Origin: Cyclobacteriaceae bacterium
GTDB taxonomy: Bacteria; Bacteroidota; Bacteroidia; Cytophagales; Cyclobacteriaceae
Assembly (NCBI GenBank): GCA_012033595.1
Contig: JAAUQL010000054.1
Coordinates: 1-38,486 of the forward strand
DNA length: 38,486 nucleotides
Direction of reading: 5' to 3'
Shown: positions 7,710-18,891 of the stretch, one piece after another
Layout: each line of letters begins with the position of its first letter
How positions within the stretch are numbered: the stretch's first letter is position 1
The notes under the pieces: generated by a model
What the model was told of the DNA's origin: nothing
What the model saw: the letters and a program-made list of their open reading frames with translations, nothing else
Databases searched by the model: none
Made by a program: the position numbers and the translations under genes

Positions 7710-7713
7710 TGGC

Positions 7714-8361
7714 ATGACTATAGATGAAATTGGCGATGAACACATAGGCACATCGCACGAAACACCGCTGAGGGCAGATGCTTTCGACCTGGACGACGAG
7801 ATAAAAATAGAACTCATCCAAAAACACTTTAAAGAGATCATGCAAATCCTCGGGCTTGACCTGACGGACGATAGCCTCAGTGGCACTCCTGAGCGAGTAG
7901 CCAAAATGTACGTAAAGGAAATTTTTTCGGGGCTCAATCCAAAAAACAAGCCTGTAGTGAAGCTTTTTGAAAATAAGTATCAATACAATCAGATGCTGGT
8001 CGAAAAAGACATCACCATCTATTCCAATTGTGAACACCATTTTGTGCCCATCATCGGCAGAGTTCATGTCGCCTACATCAGCAGCGGCAGTGTGATTGGC
8101 TTGTCAAAAATCAATCGCATTGTCCAGTATTTTGCGAAACGTCCACAAGTGCAAGAGCGCCTTACCATGCAAATAGGCAACGAGCTCAAGTCAATCTTGC
8201 AAACCAATGATGTGGCGGTGATCGTAGATGCCGAGCATCTATGCGTATCGTCAAGGGGGATAGAAGACACCTCAAGCAGTACCGTTACTTCCTTTTATAG
8301 TGGTAAGTTTGAGCAAGAACAGACTAAAAAGGAGTTTCTGACGTATGTGTATAATAAATAA
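7714..8361 (+). CDS. folE: GTP cyclohydrolase I
   Basis: This protein of 215 residues hydrolyses GTP to 7,8-dihydroneopterin triphosphate, the first step of folate and of the PTPS/QueD branch. The zinc ligands are Cys 106 and His 109 (CEHHFVPIIGRVHVAYI) and Cys 177 (DAEHLCVSSRGIED), matching Cys 110, His 113 and Cys 181 of the E. coli enzyme. The substrate motif GLSKINRIVQYFAKRPQ is intact. I chose the ATG at 7714 because it follows the upstream gene's stop closely and gives the normal family length. Frames opening at 7627 (GTG) or 7669 would overlap the upstream gene and add an atypical N-terminus. A terminator follows the gene. Confidence 0.95.
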   Translation: MTIDEIGDEHIGTSHETPLRADAFDLDDEIKIELIQKHFKEIMQILGLDLTDDSLSGTPERVAKMYVKEIFSGLNPKNKPVVKLFENKYQYNQMLVEKDITIYSNCEHHFVPIIGRVHVAYISSGSVIGLSKINRIVQYFAKRPQVQERLTMQIGNELKSILQTNDVAVIVDAEHLCVSSRGIEDTSSSTVTSFYSGKFEQEQTKKEFLTYVYNK

Positions 8362-8383
8362 GCGGCATTAGAACACAAAACAC

Positions 8384-8410
8384 AAGGCAGGTAATACACT
8401 TGCCTTTTTA
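8384..8410 (+). terminator. Rho-independent terminator after folE
   Basis: A 9-base stem (AAGGCAGGT at 8384-8392 against ACTTGCCTT at 8398-8406, with one G-T pair) has a 5-base loop and ends in a T run (8403 to about 8409). It lies just after folE and would end the pterin transcript before the exonuclease gene. Confidence 0.8.
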
Positions 8411-8418
8411 TTTACTCA

Positions 8419-9411
8419 TTGAAATTGCTAAAACTTACCAATTACGGTCTTTACTGCCCTGCCGGTGATTTTTATATTGATGCATCAGGCAAAGTGGCGC
8501 GCAACATCGTGACGCATGCACATAGCGACCATGCACGTCCCGGCCACATTTCTTACCTGACACATACTCACTCCGCAACTCTGCTTCGCGCCAGAATGGG
8601 TAAAAATATTTGCCTGCAAACCCTGGAATACCAGCAAGAAATAAACCTGAATGGCGTGAGGGTAAGCTTGCACCCTGCCGGCCATATCTATGGTGCTGCA
8701 CAGGTAAAAATAAAACACAATGGCGCCACCTGGGTTGTTTCGGGCGATTACAAACTGGAAAATGACCAGCTTAGCACACCCTTCGAACCGGTTAAATGCC
8801 AGGTCTTTGTTAGTGAATCTACTTTTGCTTTGCCTGTATACAAATGGCTCCAACAGAAAGAAGTGTATGATCAGATCAATTTGTGGTGGCAACAAAACAA
8901 GGCAGAAGGCATCACTTCATTGCTTTTTGGCTATTCACTGGGCAAGTCTCAAAGAATCATTAAAAATATTGATCACAGCATCGGAAAGGTATATGTTCAC
9001 AAAACGGTGGGAGCGATGAATGACGCCATTAGACATAGCGGTGCAAATCTTCCTGCTACCATTACCCTCGATGAATCGACACGAGCACAGGAGGTACGAG
9101 GTCACCTGATCATCGCTCCGCCTTCCATCACCGCCGGACGCATAATGCAAGACCTCCATCCTGTTTCCATAGCTATGGCCTCCGGGTGGGCGCACACTGG
9201 CAAGCATATGGTGCGCAGCAACATGGATAAAGGTTTTGTACTTTCAGACCATGCAGACTGGCCCGGAATAAATCGCGCTATTGAAGAAAGCGGTGCGAAC
9301 CATGTAATTTCCATGCATGGATACACCGCCGAACTGAGCCAATGGCTCAATGAAACCGGCCTGGACAGCATGGAGTTGGAACAATTGAAGTATCGACACA
9401 CAGCGCTATAA
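8419..9411 (+). CDS. Ligase-associated MBL-fold DNA exonuclease
   Basis: This 330-residue protein matches the ligase-associated DNA-damage-response exonuclease family (TIGR04122 type) of the metallo-beta-lactamase/beta-CASP fold. Visible family motifs are LTNYGLYCPAGDFYIDASG at the start, the metal site HAHSDH at 33-38, HPAGHIYGAAQV, WVVSGDYK, FVSESTFALPVYKW and SDHADW near the C-terminus. Relatives usually sit with an ATP-dependent DNA ligase, an Lhr-like helicase and the phosphoesterase PdeM. None of these is in the window; the partner here is the ADPRM-like gene starting 1 base after its stop. The start is a TTG at 8419 (another TTG at 8425 is possible), with no ATG available upstream in frame. 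No promoter was recognised between the folE terminator and this gene. Confidence 0.88.
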   Translation: MKLLKLTNYGLYCPAGDFYIDASGKVARNIVTHAHSDHARPGHISYLTHTHSATLLRARMGKNICLQTLEYQQEINLNGVRVSLHPAGHIYGAAQVKIKHNGATWVVSGDYKLENDQLSTPFEPVKCQVFVSESTFALPVYKWLQQKEVYDQINLWWQQNKAEGITSLLFGYSLGKSQRIIKNIDHSIGKVYVHKTVGAMNDAIRHSGANLPATITLDESTRAQEVRGHLIIAPPSITAGRIMQDLHPVSIAMASGWAHTGKHMVRSNMDKGFVLSDHADWPGINRAIEESGANHVISMHGYTAELSQWLNETGLDSMELEQLKYRHTAL

Positions 9412-9412
9412 A

Positions 9413-10276
9413 ATGCTCGAACACCAGAAGAAACTAAAATCAACGTCGCCAAAAAAAATTTCTTTTGGCATTATTGCCGATGTGCAATACTGTGATGCTA
9501 CCCCGGTCAAAAATCGATTTTTTCGCGAAGCCAAAGATAAACTTGTTGCAGCCATTGCGTTGCTAAACAGGCTGAAACCCGATTTCGTCATTAACCTTGG
9601 CGACATGATAGATCGTGACTGGCAGAGTTTCGATAGTATTTTGCCTGTGTTTGATCAGCTCCAAATGCCCGTGCACCATGTGCTAGGCAACCATGATTAT
9701 GAAGTAGCGGAAGCATTAAAGTCTATGGTGCCCGGAAGGATGGGTATGGGTACTAAACGATATTACGACTTTCAGGTGAGCGGATGGCGTTTTGTGGTGC
9801 TGGATGGCAACGATATCAGCACATTTGCCCATGCTACCGGCTCACCTAAGCACAAACTAGCAGAGGAATGCCTGCGCGCAAGTCAGCAAAAAAAAAGCAT
9901 CAATGCAAATTTTTGGAATGGAGCAATTGGCAAAACACAATTAACCTGGCTGAATGGAGTGCTTCTAAAAGCCCAAAAATCCCTTGAGCCCGTGGTGATA
10001 TGCTGCCATTATCCAATCTTTCCCTCAGACCGACATAATCTGCTCAACGATTCGGAGTTGCTTCATTTACTTCAACCTTACAAAAATATTAAGGCATGGA
10101 TATGCGGGCACAACCATCAGGGAAACTATGGACAATACCAAAATATTCATTTCATCAATATGAAAGGAATGGTAGAGACCTCCCATGAGGCACCGCTGGC
10201 ATTTGCTACGCTTGAAAAAAATCTGATCTCGATAAAAGGCTTTGGCGGCGAACGAAGTTTTCGCTTGGCATTTTAG
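9413..10276 (+). CDS. ADPRM-like metallophosphoesterase (ADP-ribose/CDP-alcohol diphosphatase family)
   Basis: This 287-residue calcineurin-like phosphoesterase matches the Mn-dependent ADP-ribose/CDP-alcohol diphosphatase group. Metal-binding motifs are IIADVQYCD near 20-28 (the family's D-x-Q form), NLGDMIDRDWQSFD, HHVLGNHDYEV, CCHYPIF and CGHNHQGNYG. No signal peptide is seen, so it is cytoplasmic. Family members split ADP-ribose, CDP-alcohols or related diphosphates; the substrate here is unknown. The start codon lies 1 base after the stop of the exonuclease gene, so the two are almost certainly co-translated. The usual operon partner of that exonuclease is a different phosphoesterase, PdeM, and this protein does not resemble it in its conserved start. 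Confidence 0.88.
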   Translation: MLEHQKKLKSTSPKKISFGIIADVQYCDATPVKNRFFREAKDKLVAAIALLNRLKPDFVINLGDMIDRDWQSFDSILPVFDQLQMPVHHVLGNHDYEVAEALKSMVPGRMGMGTKRYYDFQVSGWRFVVLDGNDISTFAHATGSPKHKLAEECLRASQQKKSINANFWNGAIGKTQLTWLNGVLLKAQKSLEPVVICCHYPIFPSDRHNLLNDSELLHLLQPYKNIKAWICGHNHQGNYGQYQNIHFINMKGMVETSHEAPLAFATLEKNLISIKGFGGERSFRLAF

Positions 10277-10362
10277 ACCCGATGCTCATAAAAAGAGTAG
10301 AAATTTTTCCCATAGATATGGTTGAATAAGCAGCGATGCCCCGACAATATTTCGTGCCTACA

Positions 10363-10395
10363 TTGACTATTTTGGCCAATCATTAGCTAAGTTTG
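10363..10395 (+). promoter_or_regulatory. Candidate promoter of the LEA14-like lipoprotein gene
   Basis: TTG at 10363-10365, a 22-base spacer and TAAGTTTG at 10388-10395 fit the Bacteroidota pattern TTG-N17-23-TAnnTTTG. The predicted transcript would start about 10 bases before the start codon at 10409, giving a very short leader. Confidence 0.5.
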
Positions 10396-10408
10396 ACAAA
10401 AAGTATTT

Positions 10409-11005
10409 ATGATGAAAACCAGAAACCTTCTCATTATTCCGATCATCTGCCTTATGGCGATAAGTTCGTGTAAAACGCTGATGTCATATACCAGCATCCT
10501 CAATTGCGATTTCAGAATGAAATCAATGGACAACACACAATTGGCGGGGGTAAATATTCAACATATTAAAAGTTTTTCTGATCTAAATTTTGCTCAGGCA
10601 GGTAAACTTACTACCGCATACCTCGCTGGCAACGTTCCACTATCCTTTCAACTGAATCTGGAAGGCATAAACCCAAATGCCAACGAAGCCACCATGGCAC
10701 GGTTCGACTGGATCCTTTCCATTGACGACAAACAAATGGCTACAGGTACCAATCAAAGGGAATTTAAGCTACCGGCCAACAATGGCACCCAGGTCATTCC
10801 TCTGAACATCTCCATCAATTTATTGGAAGTACTCAACAGCGAAAATAAAAACTCATTGCTCAATTTCGCATTCAATCTGGCCGATGCCGGCAACAAACCC
10901 AGCCGTGTGGGCATTAAGATAAAGCCCACCATTTATGTCAATACGGTACCGGTCACCTATCCGGGCTATCTGGAGCTTGGAACAGAATTTGGCGGGAGCA
11001 ATTGA
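10409..11005 (+). CDS. LEA type 2 (LEA14-like) lipoprotein
   Basis: This 198-residue protein begins with a lipoprotein signal (NLLIIPIICLMAISSC, acylated Cys 21), so it is membrane-anchored. The rest resembles the LEA14/WHy beta-sandwich: a strand with an 'NPN' motif (LEGINPNANEATMARFDW), then ILSIDDKQMATGT, then IPLNISINL. Bacteroidota encode many such lipoproteins of unknown role, with desiccation-type names inherited from plant homologues. It is a single gene with its own candidate promoter and ends at a bidirectional terminator facing eno. The family call rests on pattern only. Confidence 0.72.
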   Translation: MMKTRNLLIIPIICLMAISSCKTLMSYTSILNCDFRMKSMDNTQLAGVNIQHIKSFSDLNFAQAGKLTTAYLAGNVPLSFQLNLEGINPNANEATMARFDWILSIDDKQMATGTNQREFKLPANNGTQVIPLNISINLLEVLNSENKNSLLNFAFNLADAGNKPSRVGIKIKPTIYVNTVPVTYPGYLELGTEFGGSN

Positions 11006-11084
11006 TTGAGTTCAAGCTAGCAAGCTTGGAAATGAGCCACTTTTTTTAGACACAACCGAGCATACGACGCACAGCTTAAAAACA

Positions 11085-11113
11085 AAAACCATGCACTAAG
11101 GGCATGGTTTTTT
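11085..11113. terminator. Bidirectional terminator between the lipoprotein gene and eno
   Basis: The stem AAAACCATGC (11085-11094) pairs with GCATGGTTTT (11102-11111) around a 7-base loop. A run of six T follows on the plus strand, and the A run at 11084-11088 serves the minus strand. It can end both convergent transcripts. A smaller hairpin (CAAGCT/AGCTTG, 11013-11028) lies upstream. Confidence 0.88.
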
Positions 11114-11138
11114 GTTCATTTATTTTTTTAACGCTTCC

Positions 11139-13533
<2,395 letters not shown>

Positions 13534-13557
13534 TATATGGTGATTTTTATGCGGTGG

Positions 13558-13588
13558 CAAAGTAAATTATTATCTGTTACTAATCCAA
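13558..13588 (-). promoter_or_regulatory. Candidate carA-eno promoter
   Basis: On the minus strand, TTG (13588-13586), a 20-base spacer and TTACTTTG (13565-13558) resemble the Bacteroidota promoter with one mismatch in the -7 element. It lies between the rplQ terminator and the carA start at 13533, giving a leader of about 20 bases. Confidence 0.5.
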
Positions 13589-13632
13589 GGTATGGCTGGT
13601 ACGTCGTGTCGATTTACATTCGCCATAGGACA

Positions 13633-13672
13633 AAAAAATAGGGATTAAACCTAAGCTTAATCCCTATTTTTT
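13633..13672 (-). terminator. Strong terminator after rplQ
   Basis: A 16-base perfect stem (13633-13648 against 13657-13672) with an 8-base loop is flanked by A and T runs. On the minus strand it ends in a T run of seven, just after the rplQ stop at 13695. It closes the ribosomal-protein transcription unit and could also work in the other direction. Confidence 0.92.
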
Positions 13673-13694
13673 GATATGTAAAAGTCATAATGTC

Positions 13695-14291
13695 TTATTC
13701 CTTTTTGTCGCTGGAATCCGTATTCGTTTCCTGATCTTCGTTAGATGCTTCATCACTGGTTTCAGAAGTACTTACCTCTGTTGCCTCTACTATTTCGGCT
13801 TCGGCCACCGCCTGGGTTTCCACTACATTTCTAGTGTCCTCCTTGGGGCTTTCAGCAGATTTGGTTTTGGTGCCACTGCGACGGCTTCTGCGGGTTTTGG
13901 CTTTTGCTGGAGCTTTGTCTCCCAGCATCAGATCATTATAATCTACCAATTCCATGATGCACATATCGGCATTGTCGCCGAGCCTGTTGCCCAATTTTAT
14001 TATTCTGGTATACCCACCTTGTCGGTCAACTACCTTTTCGGAGATATTATCAAATAACTCTTTTACAGATTCCTTATCCTGAAGATAAGAAAACACCGTC
14101 CTTCGGCTATGTGTAGAATCTGTCTTTGATTTAGTAATTATCGGCTCTACATACACTCTTAACGCTTTGGCCTTGGCGACAGTAGTAGTGATCCTTTTGT
14201 GAATTATCAGTGAAGAAGCCATATTCGAAAGCATTGCTTTGCGATGTGAGGCTGTTCTTCCTAGGTGGTTAAAACTTTTCCCGTGTCTCAT
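13695..14291 (-). CDS. rplQ: 50S ribosomal protein L17, with C-terminal extension
   Basis: The first ~120 residues are a standard L17 ([20 protein letters not shown] at the start, [13 protein letters not shown], then [19 protein letters not shown]). L17 sits near the polypeptide exit tunnel of the large subunit. The protein has 198 residues, against about 120-130 in E. coli. The added tail is first basic ([15 protein letters not shown]), then rich in Glu, Ala, Ser and Thr, and is probably disordered. Such tails are usual in Bacteroidota. It is the last gene of the ribosomal block, 6 bases after rpoA. Confidence 0.97.
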   Translation of the reverse strand: MRHGKSFNHLGRTASHRKAMLSNMASSLIIHKRITTTVAKAKALRVYVEPIITKSKTDSTHSRRTVFSYLQDKESVKELFDNISEKVVDRQGGYTRIIKLGNRLGDNADMCIMELVDYNDLMLGDKAPAKAKTRRSRRSGTKTKSAESPKEDTRNVVETQAVAEAEIVEATEVSTSETSDEASNEDQETNTDSSDKKE

Positions 14292-14297
14292 TTTAAA

Positions 14298-15287
14298 TTA
14301 ATCTTCATCAAGTTTATACTTGGACAAATCCATGCCAAAGGTTAGATTCTTTTCGGCAACGAGTTGTTCCAACTCAGCCAATGATTTCTTTCCGAAGTTT
14401 CTGAACTTCATCATATCAGAAATCTCCAACCTCACCAGGTCGCCCAATGACTTCACATCCGCAGCTTTGAGGCAGTTATAGGCCCTTACCGACAGATCCA
14501 AGTCATTCAATGGTGTTTTAAGCAACTTACGCATGTGTAGCATTTCCTCATCCACTGCTTCCGGTTCCCTCAGATCTGCCGACTCCAGGATCATGGTCTG
14601 ATCACTAAACAGCATAAAGTGTTGAATAAGAATGTTAGCTGCACCTTTGAGCGCATTTTCAGGATGAATTGATCCATCGGTTTCTATATCAATAACCAAT
14701 TGCTCATAATCCGTCTTCTGCTCAACCCTGGTATTTTCAACGTTGTATTTTACATTTTTAATAGGAGTGTAGATGGCATCTATGGGAATAAATCCAAAGA
14801 CCTGCTCTCCTGGCTTGTTTTCTTCGGCAGGTACATACCCCCTGCCCTTTTCAACTGTCAGTTCTATCTCAAAATCTGCTTTTTCATCCAGGTTGCAAAT
14901 CACCAAATTAGGATTCAAAATATTAAATGTGGACGTAGCTTTTGAAATGTCACCAGCAGTAAATTTTGTCTTACCTTTTACAGGAATTACAATTTTGGTA
15001 TCTACGCTGTCGGAAATTTTCTTAAAACGTACCATCTTAAGGTTCAATATTATTTCCGACACATCTTCAACAACACCTTCGATGGTAGAAAACTCGTGAA
15101 GAACTCCCGGGATTTTAATTCCGGTAATGGCATACCCTTCCAATGAAGATAGCAATATCCTCCTAAGTGCGTTGCCGATTGTAACTCCAAAACCGGGTTC
15201 CAGTGGTTTGAATGTAAACAAACCGTGGAAATCATCGGCCTTTTCCATTGTCACCTTTTCAGGCATTTGAAATGCTAATATTGACAT
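14298..15287 (-). CDS. rpoA: RNA polymerase alpha subunit
   Basis: This 329-residue subunit nucleates core RNA polymerase assembly. The N-terminal dimerisation domain contains [20 protein letters not shown] and [15 protein letters not shown]. The C-terminal domain has the helix-hairpin-helix region [20 protein letters not shown] and [16 protein letters not shown], which contacts promoter DNA and regulators. It lies between rpsD and rplQ in the usual alpha-operon order. Confidence 0.98.
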   Translation of the reverse strand: MSILAFQMPEKVTMEKADDFHGLFTFKPLEPGFGVTIGNALRRILLSSLEGYAITGIKIPGVLHEFSTIEGVVEDVSEIILNLKMVRFKKISDSVDTKIVIPVKGKTKFTAGDISKATSTFNILNPNLVICNLDEKADFEIELTVEKGRGYVPAEENKPGEQVFGFIPIDAIYTPIKNVKYNVENTRVEQKTDYEQLVIDIETDGSIHPENALKGAANILIQHFMLFSDQTMILESADLREPEAVDEEMLHMRKLLKTPLNDLDLSVRAYNCLKAADVKSLGDLVRLEISDMMKFRNFGKKSLAELEQLVAEKNLTFGMDLSKYKLDED

Positions 15288-15329
15288 ATCTAAATGGTCT
15301 TAATTTAAAGCTTGTGAAAAAGATAGTTT

Positions 15330-15935
15330 CTACTTAGAATAAAGTTCAACGATTAATTGCTCCTGGATATTTTCAGGAATCTCGTCTCTTTCCGGCACCA
15401 TCATCATTTTTCCTGACATTTCCGAACCATTCCAGTCCAACCAAGCATATTTTTGTGATCTGTTGCTTGTCAAACTATTCACCACAACTTCCAATGATTT
15501 TGACTTTTCGCGAATGGAAACCACATCGCCTGCTTTCAAAGAATATGAAGGTATATTTACCACCTCGCCATTCACCAGTATATGCTTGTGCAAAACCAAT
15601 TGCCTGGCACCTCTACGGGTAGGCGATATTCCTAGTCTATAGACTACATTATCGAGCCTTGACTCCAACATTTGAAGTAAGACTTCGCCTGTAATGCCAC
15701 TCTTGCGTGATGCTTTGTGAAACAGATTTGCAAACTGACGCTCCAAAACACCATAAGTATATTTAGCCTTTTGCTTTTCATTCAACTGAATCGCATATTC
15801 AGACTGCTTTTTCCTGCGACCACGTCCGTGCATACCTGGCCCATACGCTTTCTTTTGCAATGCTTTACTTGGGCCAAAAATTGGTTCGTTAAATTTCCTA
15901 GCAATCTTAGACTTAGGTCCTCTATACCTTGCCAT
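15330..15935 (-). CDS. rpsD: 30S ribosomal protein S4
   Basis: This 201-residue primary 16S rRNA-binding protein has the start [20 protein letters not shown] and the S4 RNA-binding domain at [20 protein letters not shown]...[18 protein letters not shown]. The N-terminus lacks the four-cysteine zinc knuckle seen in some S4 proteins. In other bacteria S4 represses the alpha operon at the mRNA level; no matching leader structure was looked for successfully here. Confidence 0.98.
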   Translation of the reverse strand: MARYRGPKSKIARKFNEPIFGPSKALQKKAYGPGMHGRGRRKKQSEYAIQLNEKQKAKYTYGVLERQFANLFHKASRKSGITGEVLLQMLESRLDNVVYRLGISPTRRGARQLVLHKHILVNGEVVNIPSYSLKAGDVVSIREKSKSLEVVVNSLTSNRSQKYAWLDWNGSEMSGKMMMVPERDEIPENIQEQLIVELYSK

Positions 15936-15959
15936 ATTATTTCTCTAATTAAAATGCGC

Positions 15960-16352
15960 TTAAACTCTTCTTCTTTTTGGAGGCCTACAGCCATTGTGTG
16001 GCAATGGAGTTACGTCAGTAATGGTAGTAACTTCAATACCGGAATTCTGTATAGACCTGATGGCTGATTCGCGTCCGGCTCCTGGTCCTTTCACAAAAAC
16101 TTCGACTTTTCGCAAGCCAAGGTCGTGTGCTATCTTAGCACAATTCTCAGCAGCCATTTGAGCTGCATAAGGGGTATTCTTTTTCGATCCCTTAAAGCCC
16201 ATCTTGCCAGCCGATCCCCATGATATCACCTGTCCTACAGAATTGGTCATGGATATAATAATATTGTTGAAAGAAGCTTTGATATGAGCTTGTCCGACAG
16301 ACTCTACATTGACTACCCGCTTCTTGGCTTTATCTTTTCTTTTCTGTGCCAT
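15960..16352 (-). CDS. rpsK: 30S ribosomal protein S11
   Basis: This 130-residue platform protein of the small subunit contacts the messenger exit region. The core is clear: [55 protein letters not shown] and [19 protein letters not shown] at the end. It lies 12 bases after rpsM and 24 bases before rpsD. Confidence 0.98.
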   Translation of the reverse strand: MAQKRKDKAKKRVVNVESVGQAHIKASFNNIIISMTNSVGQVISWGSAGKMGFKGSKKNTPYAAQMAAENCAKIAHDLGLRKVEVFVKGPGAGRESAIRSIQNSGIEVTTITDVTPLPHNGCRPPKRRRV

Positions 16353-16364
16353 AGTTATATCTGA

Positions 16365-16742
16365 TTACTTGACTGCCTTCTTCTTATTGGCAACAGTCTT
16401 TCTTTTTCCTTTTCTAGTCCTGGAGTTGTTTTTAGTATGCTGACCACGTACCGGCAAACCTCTTCTATGACGCAAGCCCCTATAACATCCGATATCCAAT
16501 AGCCTTTTGATACTCAATTGTATCTCAGATTTTAATACACCTTCAACCTTGAAACCTTCTGAAATGATGGTACGAATCTTATTGGATTCATCATCCGTCC
16601 AATCTTTTACTTTTTTGTCCCTGCTAACTTCGGCATTGTCGAGAATCTTCTGCGCAGAACTCTTTCCTAAACCAAAAATATAAGTCAATGCAATTTCCCC
16701 TCTCTTGTTATCGGGAATATCAACTCCTGAAATTCTAGCCAT
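16365..16742 (-). CDS. rpsM: 30S ribosomal protein S13
   Basis: This 125-residue head protein contacts the P-site tRNA and the large subunit. The start [20 protein letters not shown] and the end [20 protein letters not shown] followed by [12 protein letters not shown] are typical. It begins 2 bases after the stop of rpmJ. Confidence 0.98.
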   Translation of the reverse strand: MARISGVDIPDNKRGEIALTYIFGLGKSSAQKILDNAEVSRDKKVKDWTDDESNKIRTIISEGFKVEGVLKSEIQLSIKRLLDIGCYRGLRHRRGLPVRGQHTKNNSRTRKGKRKTVANKKKAVK

Positions 16743-16744
16743 AA

Positions 16745-16861
16745 TTATCCTTGTCTTTGTTTAAACCTTGGATTCTTTTTGTTGATGATATAGACCTTTC
16801 CTTTGCGTCTAACTATCTTACAATCACTGCTTCTTTTTTTAACAGATGCTCTAACTTTCAT
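16745..16861 (-). CDS. rpmJ: 50S ribosomal protein L36, zinc-free form
   Basis: This 38-residue gene starts at an ATG at 16861 and reads [20 protein letters not shown], ending NPRFKQRQG. The classic L36 zinc ribbon has three Cys and a His at about 11, 14, 27 and 32; here only Cys 14 remains, so this is the zinc-independent paralogue type. It lies between infA and rpsM, its usual place. Confidence 0.96.
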   Translation of the reverse strand: MKVRASVKKRSSDCKIVRRKGKVYIINKKNPRFKQRQG

Positions 16862-16869
16862 CAGTAAAT

Positions 16870-17088
16870 CTATTTATATCTGTACACTATTCTACCTTTA
16901 GAAAGATCGTAAGGCGACATTTCTAATTTCACTTTATCGCCCGGCAAAATCTTGATGTAATTCATCCTCATTTTACCAGAAATATGTGCTACCACCTGAT
17001 GACCATTTTCCAGCTCCACCCGAAACATCGCATTAGACAATGCCTCCACTATGGTTCCGTCCTGCTCTATCGAAGTTTGTTTAGCCAT
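16870..17088 (-). CDS. infA: Translation initiation factor IF-1
   Basis: This 72-residue single OB-fold (S1-like) protein binds the ribosomal A site during initiation. The sequence has [40 protein letters not shown] and the end GRIVYRYK. It follows secY by 28 bases. The methionine aminopeptidase gene (map) that often lies between the two is absent. Confidence 0.98.
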   Translation of the reverse strand: MAKQTSIEQDGTIVEALSNAMFRVELENGHQVVAHISGKMRMNYIKILPGDKVKLEMSPYDLSKGRIVYRYK

Positions 17089-17116
17089 ATATTATTACTC
17101 GTTCTTACTTTTTATC

Positions 17117-18439
17117 TTATGCCATGGCCACTTGAGACCTGCCCTTAATTTTCCCGGATTTCATCATCCCTTCATAGTGCCTCATTAGCAAATAACTCTC
17201 TATTTGTTGGAGGGTATCTAAAATAACCCCCACCATGATGAGCAAGGAAGTGCCTCCGTAAAAGGTTGCGAAGCCTTGCGTGACACCGGCAATAACTGCG
17301 AAAGCAGGCAAAATGGCAACAATAGCTAAAAACACAGAGCCGGGAAGGGTAATCTTGGTAAGAATGCCATCAATAAACTCTGACGTTTGCTTACCTGGCT
17401 TGATGCCTGGCACAAAACCGCCGTTTCGCTTCATATCATCTGCTATCTGTGTTGGATTGATGGTGATAGCAGTATAGAAAAAGGTGAATACTATAATTAG
17501 CGTGGCCAACAGAATATTATATGCCGGCGAGGTAAAGCTGGCAAACGCAAAACCCATGTTAGCCAGAAACTCGTTCTTATCTGCAAAATAGTTGCCCAAC
17601 ATGCCAGGAATAAACATAAGTGCCTGCGCAAAAATGATCGGCATTACACCTGCCGAGTTTACTTTTAGCGGAATGTACTGACGCTGACCTCCATACACCT
17701 TATTTCCAACAATTTGTTTGGCATACTGCACTGGTATTTTCCGTACAGCCTGTGTCAATGCTACTACAGCCATGATCACAAAAAACAGTGCGACGAGCTC
17801 AAGTATGAAGAGTAATAAACCGCTTAATCCTTTGCTTGCCATTTCAGCAAATAATTGCGTTGGCAAGCTTGATATAATACCAATCATGATCAACATTGAA
17901 ATGCCATTTCCAATGCCCTTGTCCGTAATTTTTTCACCAAGCCACATACAGAATATGGTTCCGGAGGTGAGAATTATCATCGACAGGAACAAAAATATGG
18001 TAGAGTTGATTACGATGGCTTCCTGAGGAATGGTTCCCTTGATATAAGCTATTGATTGAGACAAGCAAATAAATATGGTCAACACCCTGGTAATTTGGTT
18101 AATTCGTTTGCGACCAGATTCACCTTCCTTCTGCATCTTCTGAAAATAGGGCATTGCCACGGTTAGCAATTGAATTACGATAGACGCTGAAATGTAGGGC
18201 ATAATACCCAAGCCAAATATGGAAGCATTATGAAAAGCACCACCTGAGAATGCATCTAAGAGTCCCAAAAGACCCTCAGCTTTTCTTGCTGGATCATTGA
18301 TGATATTTGCATCAATGCCCGGCAAAACGATAAACGAACCCAGACGATAAATTACAAGGAAACCCAATGTAATCAGTATCTTGTCCCTAAGTTCTGTAAT
18401 CGACCAAATATTCTTAAGAGTGGTAAAAAATTTCTTCAT
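17117..18439 (-). CDS. secY: Preprotein translocase channel subunit SecY
   Basis: This 440-residue inner-membrane protein has about ten membrane helices and forms the Sec export channel with SecE and SecG. Typical segments are DKILITLGFLVIYRLGSFIV at the start, ASIFGLGIMPYISASIVIQL, GNGISMLIMIGI, KVNSAGVMPIIFAQALM and FYTAITINPTQIADDMKRNG with GFVPGIKPG. It follows rplO by 1 base, as usual in the spc operon. secE is not in the window. Confidence 0.98.
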   Translation of the reverse strand: MKKFFTTLKNIWSITELRDKILITLGFLVIYRLGSFIVLPGIDANIINDPARKAEGLLGLLDAFSGGAFHNASIFGLGIMPYISASIVIQLLTVAMPYFQKMQKEGESGRKRINQITRVLTIFICLSQSIAYIKGTIPQEAIVINSTIFLFLSMIILTSGTIFCMWLGEKITDKGIGNGISMLIMIGIISSLPTQLFAEMASKGLSGLLLFILELVALFFVIMAVVALTQAVRKIPVQYAKQIVGNKVYGGQRQYIPLKVNSAGVMPIIFAQALMFIPGMLGNYFADKNEFLANMGFAFASFTSPAYNILLATLIIVFTFFYTAITINPTQIADDMKRNGGFVPGIKPGKQTSEFIDGILTKITLPGSVFLAIVAILPAFAVIAGVTQGFATFYGGTSLLIMVGVILDTLQQIESYLLMRHYEGMMKSGKIKGRSQVAMA

Positions 18440-18440
18440 T

Positions 18441-18887
18441 TTAAAGCTTGCTTATCGAACCACCAGATTTTTCTATCGCTGCAACTGCACTTGCAGTAAA
18501 CGCATGCGCCGTTACCGTCAATTTTTTGGTCAGCTCACCTCTTCCAAGAATTTTTACTAAATCTTTTTTGCCTATTACACCATTGTCAAGCAACACTTGC
18601 AGATCGATTACGTCGCTGTTAATCTTCTCTGAAAGCTCTTGCAATGTATCGATATTTACACCTTTGTAGGCAACCCTGAATTTATTGTTGAATCCAAACT
18701 TTGGTACACGTCTTTGCAATGGCATTTGACCACCTTCGAATCCGGATTTGCTAGAATACCCGGATCTTGATTGTGCTCCTTTATGACCTTTGGTCGCAGT
18801 TCCTCCTCTGCCTGTGCCCTCTCCACGGCCAATGCGTTTGGTGGTTTTTGTTGCTCCCTCTGCCGGCATTAATGTATGTAACTTCAT
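18441..18887 (-). CDS. rplO: 50S ribosomal protein L15
   Basis: This 148-residue late-assembly protein of the large subunit begins MKLHTLMPAEGATKTTKRIG, followed by the glycine-rich RGEGTGRGGTATKGHKGAQS, and ends with the globular part (ELTKKLTVTAHAFTASAVAA). It lies 4 bases after rpmD and 1 base before secY. Confidence 0.97.
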   Translation of the reverse strand: MKLHTLMPAEGATKTTKRIGRGEGTGRGGTATKGHKGAQSRSGYSSKSGFEGGQMPLQRRVPKFGFNNKFRVAYKGVNIDTLQELSEKINSDVIDLQVLLDNGVIGKKDLVKILGRGELTKKLTVTAHAFTASAVAAIEKSGGSISKL

Positions 18888-18891
18888 TTTA

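Noticed and set aside
7627-7713. Upstream start for folE (GTG at 7627)
   Set aside because: It would overlap the preceding gene by over 80 bases and add residues not typical of GTP cyclohydrolase I.
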